A DNA stretch of 64,000 nt. It comes from Dirofilaria immitis. Its lineage: Eukaryota; Nematoda; Chromadorea; Rhabditida; Onchocercidae. The stretch covers positions 1,561,001 to 1,625,000 of the forward strand of contig JAKNDB010000085.1 in NCBI GenBank assembly GCA_024305405.1, in the 5' to 3' direction. The notes beneath the pieces were generated by a model. It was not told the origin of the DNA. It ran no database searches and saw only the letters and a program-made list of their open reading frames with translations. This document shows, one piece after another, positions 38,423 to 51,129 of the stretch (position 1 is its first letter; the number at the start of each line of letters is the position of its first letter). The position numbers and the translations under genes are program-made.

Positions 38423-39944
38423 CAAACAAACATTAAAATATGATAAATATCTCATGATTCATCATTTAGTGTTATGTAATTTTAATAATTAATTTTATTA
38501 TAACAAAAATAAAAATTTTGTTATAATAAAAATAATGATAAAAATTATGGAATAACAAAAATTCATTCTAATCAAACAACATTCATTTTATTAAACTGAT
38601 TATAAAATATATGTATTCAAATAATTATACATCATATTTATGCAAATAAAATAGATGAATAAATTTTTATCAAACAAACGATTAGATACATTAAACAATA
38701 ATTCTTTCATACATACTAATAAAAATTTTTCAATAGATAATATATCATATTTGCTCATATTTATGCATTTATAGCAATAAACTTTAAAATGAAACTTTTC
38801 TCTTAAAATTATTTTTATTGATTATTTTCTTCTTCATTATCATTTTCCTTATTTTTTTTTTGTCTTGCTTGCAAAATAAAGAGAAGAAAGATAATTTTAG
38901 CAAAATTTATGTATCAAATAATTTTTTGCTCATTGATAATAATCATATTGTTTAATAAATTGTTTCTTTTTAATAAATATATTAGAAATATCAAGAATAT
39001 TTATATGAAAAATACAATTTTTAATAAATAACAAATTTGATAAAATATTAAATGAATGATATTTCGATTATTTAAATATAAGCGAGGAAAATTTATTTTT
39101 TTTTGAGAAAAAAAACGAAAAATTTGAAATCAATGGAAAATGAAGCTTTTACCTTTAAATAACGTGGATATAATTCTCTTATCAATCAAAAGCTGATTAT
39201 TTTTTTCCCTATTCAGAATAATTTGAATAATAGAAAATTTTATTATCAATTTTGTATATATATATATGCAAAATATAGGATATATCTTTTTTTCAATTAA
39301 TAACTACATAAAGTTAATAAAAATAAACTAATAAAACGAATAAATTTTTTATCTGATGCAGTAATTCGAAATGATTAATTTGGTAATTAAATAATTTTGA
39401 AATTAAAATTTAATTAATGTCAAATTATTAAAAATGATTATTGATTGAGAATATGGAAAGATTTTTTAATTTTAATTTAAATTTGATTATCTCATTTAAA
39501 TCATTATTTAATTTATTTCTAATTTTTTCTTTAAAATGTTAATCAAATTTCAATTTCAAAAATATTTAATTGCTATCAATTTAAATGCGATAATTTTTTC
39601 GTTTCAAATTAATCCGTCCAAAAAAATTTATTTTATTTTTTTAGCAAATTTTAATCATATATATGTTCAAATTTTATTAATTAAAAATATAATTAAATGA
39701 ATTAAGCAATTCAGTTTATCACATAATTTTTCTTAATTAATAATGCTATTATATATAAAAAAATTTTAATTCATATACAATAATTTTAAATACTATATAT
39801 GACCTAAATAGCGAAATTTTGTTAACAAAAATTAAATAATAGTTAGAGCATTTGATAAAGCCGATCATATATTACAATGAAATGAAAATTGTCCATTGAT
39901 AATATTTATAATTTATATTTAACAAATCAATCAAAAATATTTGT

Positions 39945-40373
39945 ATGAACAATAGAATTTATAGAATTTCAGAAACCAAAATTCAAATTTTTCATTTTAA
40001 TTCACAATTTCATATTATTATTATTCTATTTTACAAATGTATGATAAATTCTCCATATTTGATATTTATTATCCGATTAAATATTATATACGCATTTTAC
40101 ACTAATTCATTATCATTTCCTTTATACTTAATTCCAATAATTTTAGTTTTTATTCTTTCTAAAATCATTATATATGTAAATAGGAACATATCATTTTTCA
40201 TAATTCAACAAAGATTATTTAATAATACATCCTTTCATCTTATCTATTATTATCATTTATTTATCAGTTATCAACTAAGTTATAATATTGATAAATTCAT
40301 TTTTTTGTTTTCCTCAATCTTTTCTTTCTTTTCTATCTTTTGTACTATTAATTTCGATATTTCACACGATTGA
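39945..40373 (+). CDS. 142-codon hydrophobic open frame, doubtful
   Basis: The longest uninterrupted frame outside known exons. It encodes a very hydrophobic Ile/Phe/Tyr-rich product with several potential membrane stretches (for example FPLYLIPIILVFILSKIIIY). Composition mirrors the local T-rich DNA, and there is no recognisable family or splice site. It may be chance in AT-rich sequence, or a decayed membrane-protein or organelle-derived piece. Confidence 0.15.
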   Translation: MNNRIYRISETKIQIFHFNSQFHIIIILFYKCMINSPYLIFIIRLNIIYAFYTNSLSFPLYLIPIILVFILSKIIIYVNRNISFFIIQQRLFNNTSFHLIYYYHLFISYQLSYNIDKFIFLFSSIFSFFSIFCTINFDISHD

Positions 40374-40426
40374 ATCCATTCGAAATGATAAATTTAAATT
40401 TTTTTAGAAAAACTATAAACATGTCA

Positions 40427-40580
40427 TTAGGACATTCCATGCATTCCAGTTATTTGTATTGGAAGATTTGATGCTTTAATTTTCGATGAGATGGTTTCAT
40501 TTCTTCCGTTACAATGGGGATCATCAACGGGAAATTGTGATATTGTGGTGACGTTTTCATTAATGATCAATAACAGGTTT
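40427..40580 (-). CDS. Candidate terminal exon, gene unknown
   Basis: An ATATCAG acceptor (minus strand) precedes one leftover base and 50 sense codons ending in TAA at 40427. The translation is balanced and polar (for example FPVDDPHCNGRNETISSKIK, ending TGMHGMS) in a locally less AT-rich island. No upstream exon with a matching phase was found. A second frame here, starting at an internal ATG, is open for 36 codons, so the reading is uncertain. Confidence 0.22.
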
Positions 40581-41070
40581 CTGATATGTATATAAAGGAT
40601 ATATATGTAAGTTTATGCATATATATGTATGCGTATATATATATATATATATACCAGTAAGATTCATTATCACCCCTAACAACAGATAACAGTAATCGTT
40701 TAACAGAAATTCACATTACAACATCTTTATAAATAGATCAAATGGATGAATGGATAAATAAATGATTGGTGATGAAACCGGTCTATCATTGTAGCGAACA
40801 TGTTATGATATTATTATTTTCCTCTTATTCATAGAATGATCTGTCGTCATTCTCTTACCATTATTGTTATTATTATTGTTGACATGTGGTCATTTGCTAT
40901 GTTATTGACCGCATGACATTCAAATTAAATTGAGCGCGTAACTCTATTCGAAGATATTAGTGGAATGGAATATGAGAATTTGTCGACCATTTTCATCTTT
41001 GATTATACCTTTTATCATTTTGTCCTCCTTTCCCTTTCTTTTATCTTCCCTTTTTATTAATTAGCATATA

Positions 41071-41076
<6 letters not shown>

Positions 41077-41115
<39 letters not shown>
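41077..41115. repeat. (TA)n microsatellite
   Basis: Pure TA dinucleotides over about 39 bases. Confidence 0.95.
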
Positions 41116-41117
<2 letters not shown>

Positions 41118-41390
41118 TTTATTTTCTGAATAGATTCATTTTTTTATTTCTTCAAATTTTAATTATTATAAATTAAAAAGTAGCAATATGTGTATAAACT
41201 TTTTAATATATGTTTAAGAATATTTTTATGCGCAAATATTTGATTATAAAATTTAGATTGAAAAAAGAATTTTAAGTAATTAATTAAACATTTTAGATTT
41301 AATTAAATATAAATTCTTAAATATTACATCATAATTATTCAATATTTAATTAAACATCTATATAATCATTTACATTACATTTAAATCCTA

Positions 41391-41392
<2 letters not shown>

Positions 41393-41426
<34 letters not shown>

Positions 41427-41434
41427 TGTATGTA
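41393..41434. repeat. (GTAT)n microsatellite
   Basis: About ten GTAT units after a short TA run. Confidence 0.95.
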
Positions 41435-43917
41435 TATTCTATTTATTTATTTGCAAAAAAAGACTTAATTTTTGAATAAAAGTATTTCTTTTGCCAAATA
41501 AGAAATATTATCTTAAATAAATCAATTGCGATATATCGATTAATTTTAAAAAAAAAATTGGAGAAGAAAAGTAATATTTTCATAAATTCAATATTTAAAT
41601 TTCAAAAACGAATTTGCAATAAAAAAGCCAAATCAAATTTATATTTATAAATTTATTCCAATTAAATTTATTGAATTTATTTTACATTCAAATACTATCC
41701 TTCCTATATACACATATTATAATCTTAGGTAATTTGCTTTGATAATACCATTCGAAAATATTCTCATTCATCTTTATCGTCTCAAGATTTTTACATTCAT
41801 TACATCGGTATATAATTAAATTTTGCCATGTTTACTTTGTTAAAAACATATTCATATCATATAGATATATATATCTTTCCTAAAGTAGTATTTACGTATC
41901 AATAAATTCTATCAAGTTTATTTTATACTTACGTACTAATTCTTACGTATTAATATCATATGAATAAAATTTATCCTACAGTATAATTAGCAATTTTAAA
42001 ATTTTTATCATAAGTAATCCTAATCTAAATTATATGTTTTATCATTATCACATACCTCATTTTTAAATTTCAAATATAATTTCTGATATTATCATTTTAG
42101 AACACTTATTTGTATCAAATAGATTGGATATAATTTGTGAGTGTTTATGGATATTTATCCATGGAATTATAAAGGTATAATTTATTTTTGTTCTGCTTGA
42201 AAAGAATTATATGAATCTCGTGATTTGGCTATTTGCCCAGTTCAATTAACATTTTCTTTTCAATCCGGACAATTTTAGTGCCAAAACGGAAGGAATTCCC
42301 AACGAATGATAGAAAAGAGCGGTTGATATAATTGAGCATGCCAATTGTTTGACCTTTTGAACCTTTGACATTCATAGACGCATAAATATCCTCCATACGC
42401 ACATATATAATTTATGCTATTCATATATATATATATAAAACAAAAATATGCATGCATGCAGGTGGGAAATTATGAAAATACGTGATTTAAAAGTTTATCG
42501 AAATATTTTTATTACTATTATTACATCATTATATAATGTATATTTGTTAAACTTTTCATTTATTTACCTTTTATTTCCTATCCATTTCAAATATATCTTT
42601 AATCATCTCTATCCCTTTCTCTCTCTCTCTCTTTTCTTTCTTTCTCCCTCTCTCTCTGTTTTTTTTTAATTTTTAATTTAATAAAAAAATAAATAAATGT
42701 TTGAAAGATTAATGTAATATTATTTTTATTATTAAAATTCCTTCTTCTACATAATATAAAAGAAAAATAAATATTTGAAGTATTTGATTGATATTAATAA
42801 CAAAGATAAATAAAAAATAGATTAAGGTGAGGTGTATGTATAGAATTTGTTTTCCTCCCTTTCCCTCTCCTCCTTCCCCCTTTTCCTCTATTTTCAATGA
42901 TGCAACAAAATTGATAAGAAAAATTTCTCAACGAAAGTATTATTTGTACATTTGAAATATAATATGATAGAAGATTATGATTATCAAAGTTAAAATGATA
43001 AAGAATTATAGTTTAATTTTTTTTTTATCTTTTGTCATTTCAATGAACATTTATTTATCAAAGGAAGAGAAAGAATTTTTTCCTTTTTTTTGCAATTTCA
43101 ATGACATTTTATGGTTCATATATGCACTGTTGACATTAATATCTCAACGAATCAGGGCTCTCTTTGATCTTTTTCTCTTTCCCTCTTCCTCTCCCTCTCT
43201 CTCTCTCTCTGAATTTTTTCTCTTCCATTTCTATTTTATTCGATGAACTTTGATGATATTTGAAAAAGAAAAAGAAAAATTTTTATCGCATAAGGCATTT
43301 AAAATTTATTTTTAACTGCTTGAAATGTAAATAAATAAATAAATTAGAAATGAAATAATACATAGATGTATACATGTTTTATTTATTATTTACAATAACT
43401 TTTCATAGAATTGATATATTTCGAAATGGAAATGATTTAATCATATTGTTTAATCATATTGACTAATAAAATATTTCCTATTTAACACTTACCTATCGAT
43501 AATTGCTATTTGTTAATATCATTGAATTTTTTTATATTATTTCAAACTTATCAATATAATTGTAAATCATCTTTTTATAAAAAACCCAATAAAATATATG
43601 AATATTTGAAATAAAAAAATGAAAATATCTTAAACATTTAATAAAATTAACAATCCGGAACTTTTTTTTGTTTTTCTCTCTCCTCTTTCTTTCATTCGTT
43701 CTCAAATTTCCCGAAAAATAAAAGTATGGAAAAATTGTTAAACTATTGGTAGTACTTTGATTTCTTCGTTTCAACAACGTCTTTTCTTTCTTTTTTTTTT
43801 TTTTTTGAAATTGATTATTGTCATCTTTTAGCGACTATTCAATGTGTCTTCTAAATTTTTTTATTTCTTAAAAAAAAGGTATTTTAGGATGTATTTTGAT
43901 ACTTTAATCATTTATAG

Positions 43918-44607
43918 GATGATAGAAATAGGAGCATTGAATGGAATGGCTATGTTAAATTAATCATTTCTTCAGTTTTAGTAAGTATTTTTAATTTTTA
44001 ATCTTAATTGTTTATATTTGAGTAATCATCATTTACCATAATCTCGTAAATCATCGTTTACGATAATTTAATTTATTGTATTTTAACAAAATTAGTATTT
44101 ATCATTTGATTAATTTTTATTTATAATTTTGAATTAATTAAAACCTAATATAATTTTCATATATATATATATATTATTATGTATAATATTTTTTTCTTAA
44201 TATACTTATCATTTATAGTAGAAATAATAATAATAAGTCTTAGAATCATATTGATTCTTTTATAGATGTATGAAATGAAAATTTAAAATTTTCAAACGTT
44301 TTAAAAAGAAACAAAATGATTATTCCATTAAGGAATATAAAAATAAATATTGATAAATTGATATTGCCCAAAATTGTCAAAAAATAAAATAGAAAAACTT
44401 CAAAAAAAAATAGCTTTCCTTTTCGTTATTGGTTTTTCTACTTAAAAATTTTCGATTGTAATAAATAAATATCGACTAAAAATTGTCTGGTTAAAATGCT
44501 TTTACTTTGTTTAATTAGAAAAATTTTAAGTTAAATAATTCTTTTTTTATTATTTTCAGAAGAAGAGAATATTGTTAATCGATAGTAATAACGATAGTGA
44601 TAAATAG
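43918..44607 (+). CDS. Two linked candidate exons at the 3' end of an unknown gene
   Basis: An ATTTATAG acceptor leads into 63 bases (43918-43980) reading DDRNRSIEWNGYVKLIISSV plus Leu, ending at a consensus GTAAGT donor. The next strong acceptor (TATTATTTTCAG) opens 44560-44607, which continues in the same phase as KKRILLIDSNNDSDK and then TAG. Both splice sites and the phase agree, and the translation looks like a real C-terminus. Upstream exons were not found; the hydrophobic frame at 42977-43246 has no usable donor. The product is unknown, and chance remains possible. Confidence 0.35.
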
Positions 44608-46978
44608 CAATAGTTATGATAATAATGATAATGATACTAGTAACAGTATTAATAATAATAATTGATAATAATTTTGCTAAAAGTATCAAATCGCCTCATT
44701 TTTTCTTTTTTTAAACTTTTAGAAATGATTTTTTCTAAATAAAATGGAATTATAAGTAGGAAAAAAAAGGAAACGAAAAAAATTTTTAAATTAAGACTAA
44801 ATTAAATAGTACCAAATTGAAGAATTTTTTTCAAACATTTTTTTAATGCAAATATTACGAATGATAATGGTAATAATTATTAATTAAAAATAATAATGAT
44901 AAAAATAACAGTAATAATGATGTCAATAATATTAGTAATAGCAATAGTTATAATAATTAATGATAATAATAATATTAACAGTAATAATAATAATAATAAT
45001 TTCCTAAGGGTAGTAAGTCGTATATTACTTTTTCTTTCACTTTTTTTTAAAAATTTTTTGGAAATAATTTCTGCTATTTGTTATTTTCCTAAGTAAACTA
45101 TTTCGATTATAAATTCGACCGGTTATTACTGTACTCTATGGATTATTGATATACCAACAATAAGTATATAAATATTACAAGTATATAAATATTACGCCTG
45201 TATACTATTATCATTATTATTATTACATATCAAAGTAAACATATCAGATGTATGAGTTTTTTCTTTTTCGTTTTATCGGAATTGTTTGAAATAATCCATT
45301 TATTATTTACTATTATTATAAAAATTTGTTAAGCAAATGATTTCTTATTGTTATTAAAATTTTTATTATATTATAAAAATAAAATTTACTATTATTATTA
45401 CTGGCAGAAATAGTCGAGAGCTTTTTTATATTTCTTGATTATAATTATAATTTGTATAATTGATTCATTATCATAATAAATATGCTCATTGATCAAATGA
45501 TGACTAATTGCCACAATATATATATATATATATAATGATATGAAATTGTTTTATGTAATTGGTTAATTAATATTTTATTATCAAACTAAGGAAACTTAAA
45601 AGAGACATTAAAAATTATCGTAAGAAAAAAGCGATAAAATTCTTGTCGTCATTACTTTTGTTTATTAATTTTTAAATTTTCATTCGATTATACCAAGTTT
45701 TATTTCAGGTTTATTTCAATAAATATTTTCTTCTATCGAAACATTAATCCTATTACATACCTGTCTTCGTCTTCTTCCTTTCTTCATTTTTCCTTTTTTT
45801 TTGTCTTATAATTTTATCTCAATAATTTCATAATATTGTCAATATAGTTATGCAAATTTTTGTCATAAGTAAAAATAAATAATTATTTAGCTATTAAATT
45901 AATATAATTTAAAATTTTTTCATGAATATTTAAATAATGCTATTGGCATATTTATTTAAATGTCTATTTATTTATTGTTTAATTATATGTATTTATTAAT
46001 GAAATATAAATGAAGAAAACAAATAATACTAAATTTAAGTTATAAAGATTATTTTTATTTTATTTTAAGCTTAATTATAAATATTTGTGGCGAAATATGA
46101 ATATCATTTCATATTATTATTCCAAATTCTCCCAACTTATCACATAATATATTGGATTTTATTATATTTCTCTAATGATAAACATAAACATATCCCAGAG
46201 CTAGTTCTCTTATATTAACAATAATGCTAATACTAAAAGTTGATAGTCAATAAAAACAATGATATAACATTAACAAAATGACAATATCAAATTTTGTAAG
46301 CAATAGTAGAAAAAAAAGTAAAGAAAAAGAATGAATAATTTTATTAAACATTCTTGGAATGGATATAAAAAAAAAAATTATCATCAACAAAACTTTTTGT
46401 ATCTTTCAATCATTTAAAAGATTTTGCTTTTTTGTTTTAAATTTTTTGAAATATTATGATATGAAATTCATGTGAAATTAAACTACAAATTTCTTTTTTT
46501 TTGTTTCTTTGATTATCTTTCATCATCCTCATTTAAATTACTTCACATTTTCTTCATTTTTTTTTCGATATTTACAAATTAAATTCCGTTAATTCTTTTT
46601 TTTTATTATCTATAAATTATCAATTCACTTTTTTTGTCTTACCTCATTCTATTCCTCATCTTTGGAAAGGAGCAAAAAATGAGGAGAAAACGAAAGAAGG
46701 CGAGAAAATTTTTATCATTACATTCTTGTCCTTTTCTTTTTATCTTATCATTTATTAAACCAAGCGAAAGCAATAATTTTCATTTTAAAACTTCTTCATC
46801 ACCTAATTATCATTCATCATTCAAAAAGATGAAAATGAAAATTGAAAAAAAAGCTAAAAATAAATATTAATATGGAAATTATAAAGACATTTTAATTTGA
46901 TATTATTCTATGTAATTCGAATGATAAAATGGGAAAAAAAGTCCGAAAAATTTATTTTTTGAAATTTGACAAATTTTT

Positions 46979-47091
46979 AAATATTTATTGGAAATGATTA
47001 TTTATTTATTGGAAATGATTATTTATCTATTGGAAATGACTATTTATCTATTGGAAATGATTATTTATTATTTATTGGAAATGATTATTTA
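46979..47091 (+). repeat. 21-bp tandem repeat, about five copies
   Basis: Units of the form TATTTAT(C/T)TATTGGAAATGA in tandem with small indels. Confidence 0.85.
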
Positions 47092-49318
47092 AAAAGTATA
47101 TATATTTGTTTTAAATATATTTTAAATATATTTGTATATTTGTTTTTGTCATTTTTATTATTTTTTTTATTCAAATTATTGAATAAAGTAATTATTTAAT
47201 AAAATTTGATAAATTTTCCCAATATGAAAAACGATAGTAATAATAATAAAAGTATTAAAATATATTTATAATAATAAAAATATATTATAATAAATTATTT
47301 TTACTATAATATCAATTTCAAATTTATAATTAATTCACTTCACTATGATATGATTAATTTCATTTTATTCCTCAATTATCTTCCTTAATTTAATTTCTAA
47401 TAAGAATTTTCCTTTTTTTTTTGTTTTTTTATTTATTTTATAATAATCTTTGTTGTCCTAATTTTGATAATTTTTTAATAGTGATCAATTTATGAAGAAA
47501 AATTTGAATTGTTTATTAATCGTTATTAACTAAGCTCGATCTATTTAATTAAGCTATCTAGTGGATGAATAATACTGAATGATTCGAATTGATCAATTGT
47601 AATCATTGCTTAATTAATTGATAAGATTACATTTTTAATTCATCTTATTTGAAACATTCGGTACAATATTGATTTTTGTCATATTAAACTGTAACAATAT
47701 TTTTACATATACTTTGAATTTTTTCGTTTTTTTTTCACGTAATACAATAATCATTGATCACTTCTGACACCTAAATTTTTATTTCAACGAACACAATAAT
47801 CATTGTTGACTCCTAATGTTTTCATTATGAATTTAATAACAATAGAATAGGTGTAGTTGAATTTTATTAATTACATATTATCATATTCATTTTATAATCA
47901 TTTTTATAATGATTTCCAATTTTTATATCATTTTCTTTAGCTAACTTTAAGCACAGAAATGAATCCATTTATTGTTTATTTTTTCTTAGTTATTCATTTT
48001 ACAAAGATTTCTCGTTTTTTCTTTTTTTTGTTTGTTTATATAAAAAATTAACTTCCTCAAAAGTTCAAAATTTTCAAGTGGTAAAAATTTCAAGCATATA
48101 TTTTTTTAAATTAAATAATACTAATACCATTTCAGAAAAATGTATATTTATTTATTTATTTTATTTTATTTATTGAAATTTTACTCATCGTATAAAATTT
48201 TCATATTTATTATTACATCATTCATATTTATTATTATAGTAAACAAAGAGCAAAACAAATTTATCCGTTCATTGATCACTTCATTAGCAAATTTGTCAAA
48301 GTTATTATTATTGTTATTATTACTATTATTATTACGTCAACGTGTGATCATATTTCCATTAACTTTTCAAACTTTTTCTCATCCATTTCGAATATAACTT
48401 TGATTGCTCTTTTTTCTCGAATTTTTAATTTAAAAAGGATTAATCAATAAATTAATAAATCTGATTTCTTTTTCCCATCATTATTTCTTGTATTTTAATT
48501 CGCCTTATCATTAATAGATTATAATTATTTTACTTTTAATATAATTAGTGATATATGATTTTAATTGATAGTAATTTCAGCGCTAAAATGTTTATAATTT
48601 AATGCTAGGATAAATTATTGATGATTTTAATGACAGTCATAGTTCGAGAAGATAATAGCAATTAATAGTCATGTTTATAATTTAATAATCATAATACAAA
48701 AATTATAATTTTAATCATGATTAATGAAGATATATATGATAATAATAATAATAGTAGATAGTATGTTCGTGATTTGATAGTAATATGAATTATAATTTTA
48801 AAATCGTAGATTAATAATAGCTACGATGATAATAATGATGAAAAATGATAATGATAATTTGATAATAACATAAATTATAATACAATAAAGAAATTTAATG
48901 ATAACTGGTGATAACTATGATTAATAACAAAATTATGACTAAGGGAGATGATGATAACAATTGATAATGATAATGAATAATGATCATTCGTAATTTAATA
49001 GAATTATGATAAAAAAATCATAATTTTTGATGACAAACTAATGATAATTATAATTGATAAAGATAATAATAATGATAGTGATGATAATAATTAAATAATG
49101 AAGAGATAATTAATCAAATGCAGTAGATCAATAATGGTTAAGATCAGAATACATACTGATTGGTATGCATATGCACCGATTAAGATAACACTGGTATGTA
49201 TGTGACCATAAATGTATCGCACATTTTATCTTATCAGATTGTTTAATATATATGCGTATATATGTGTGTTTATTTTTTGTTTGTCTCATTATATGTTTGT
49301 GTATACGTTTATTTGTAT

Positions 49319-49328
49319 GTATGTGTAT

Positions 49329-49375
<47 letters not shown>

Positions 49376-49378
49376 GTG
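49319..49378. repeat. (GT)n microsatellite
   Basis: Mixed TATG/TGTA grading into pure GT dinucleotides. It explains the Val/Cys-rich frame read through it. Confidence 0.95.
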
Positions 49379-49559
49379 TATTAATTTTCCTACTAAAAAT
49401 ATATAATTGTGCATAATATTAGTTGAGTTGAGCAGTTACAATAGTTGCATGACCTTTACCTGAAAGATAGATATATCACATCTATGAGATATATCATATG
49501 AAATTTGATAAGTATACTATTAATTTATTTCATTTTAATTTGTAATTTTTCATTTTCCA

Positions 49560-51080
49560 TTTTTTTTTATTTTTACTTTTCCTTAAAACAAAAGTATTTG
49601 TTTAGTTTTTCATTTGAAAATATCACTGCTTGCAATTTTGATATTATTATTCAATTGAATTATTACAAATATTGATGAAATTTTTAGAAACTTTACAGCT
49701 AACTTTTAAATGTTTCAAATTCTGAATTTTTTTTTCGATTTTTTGCTCATTTTTGGAGTAATCAAAAAATATTATTCGACAAAAGATAAGATAAATTTTC
49801 CTCCTATTTCATATCGATACTCAAAAGTATTTCCAAAGCAAACGTGTAACTATCAAAAGATTTATATCGAGAAATGATACGTATTAGACTATATTTCAAT
49901 ACATATATATAAAGAAATAATTAACTTTAAAAGATTATAGTTTAAAAACTTGGAAAAAGTTTACTTTATTTGATAAATTTATTAGAAAAAGATATATTAT
50001 GGACTACTCGCTGCCAATACCAAAGCTAACTACTCCCCTCACTACGATAAGTGGGATTACTGTAGAATACAGTAATCAGTTCCTTCATCAAATTATACAG
50101 TAGGTCGAATTACTGTAGAATCTAGTAATTATATCTTACACCCAATAAAAATGCCAATATCATTTCCTTTTTTTGTTGTTGTTTTGTTTGGAATCCTTCA
50201 ATTCATTTTGCCATCGGATGCTATGCTATTATAGAGTCTTTAAATTTTATTTTTAAAAAAATTCTTTTCATGAAAAGTATTTCTTATTTGGGTTGAAAAG
50301 AATTATTTTCTTCCACGAAATAGACATTAATTTTGTTGAATTCTCGACAAATGCATAAAATATCCGCTCACTTAAAGTTGCAAATACTTAGAACTAAATG
50401 TGATAATTAAAATTAAAAAAAAATATTTTAGCATTATTATAATTTTTGGCAATATAATTGTACAAATCAAGTTCGAAATATTAAAACATCCATTAAATTT
50501 TTTTAATTAGAATTTACGCTCCATTGGATCTCTCCTAATTAATTATAAACAAAAAAATGAGGAAATTAATTAAGAGCAATTATCATCTGATTAATTAGGA
50601 ATGATTAAAAACTTTTTTTTCACTCTATCGATATTCACATTTAAGAATTATTCGTTGATAACGTATATTTGTGATGTGATAAAAATTTATTAATTAAAAA
50701 TTAGAATCACTTTTCGGAAAATAAATAATTAATTAGAAATTGAATCTTTCATTTCGTTTAATACTTTATTTTCTTTTTTTCGTTCTTTAAAAATCATCCA
50801 TATTCCACTTATAAACTATTATAATAATTAATATTTGTTTACATTAAACTTAATTAATATTTTTTATATCAAAAAAAACACACATTAAAGCAATATCTCA
50901 TCTTATCTTTTTATAAGTAACAAATTAATTGTTTAACAAAAACAAAATATGCATATAAATATATCAAAAAAAAAATTTTTTTTTTATAATATTCATTCCC
51001 TTACTAATACAGCAACAAAATTATAATTCTCTACAAATATTTTAATAACAATATTTGTTGGATTTAGTAATACTTTATCA

Positions 51081-51129
<49 letters not shown>

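Larger units (their letters stand above)
38315..43917. other. Long intergenic stretch, weak exon candidates only
   Basis: Very AT-rich, with microsatellites at 41077-41115 (TA) and 41393-41434 (GTAT). Two less AT-rich islands, 40420-40580 and 42230-42400, might hold exons. A 142-codon open frame lies at 39945-40373. Frames at 42448-43246 end in CT-rich runs and are probably chance. No complete gene could be built. Confidence 0.5.

Noticed and set aside
42448..43246. Hydrophobic frames of 73 and 89 codons ending in Ser/Leu/Phe runs
   Set aside because: Tails are translations of CT-rich runs, and no usable donor connects them to the exons at 43918.
46634..46870. 78-codon Lys-rich frame
   Set aside because: No splice partners, no domain, and flanked by T-rich tracts; likely chance.
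48140..48397. 85-codon frame preceded by a TTTCAG and an ATG
   Set aside because: Low-complexity Leu/Ile/Phe translation of TTTA and TTATTA repeats; no downstream exon.
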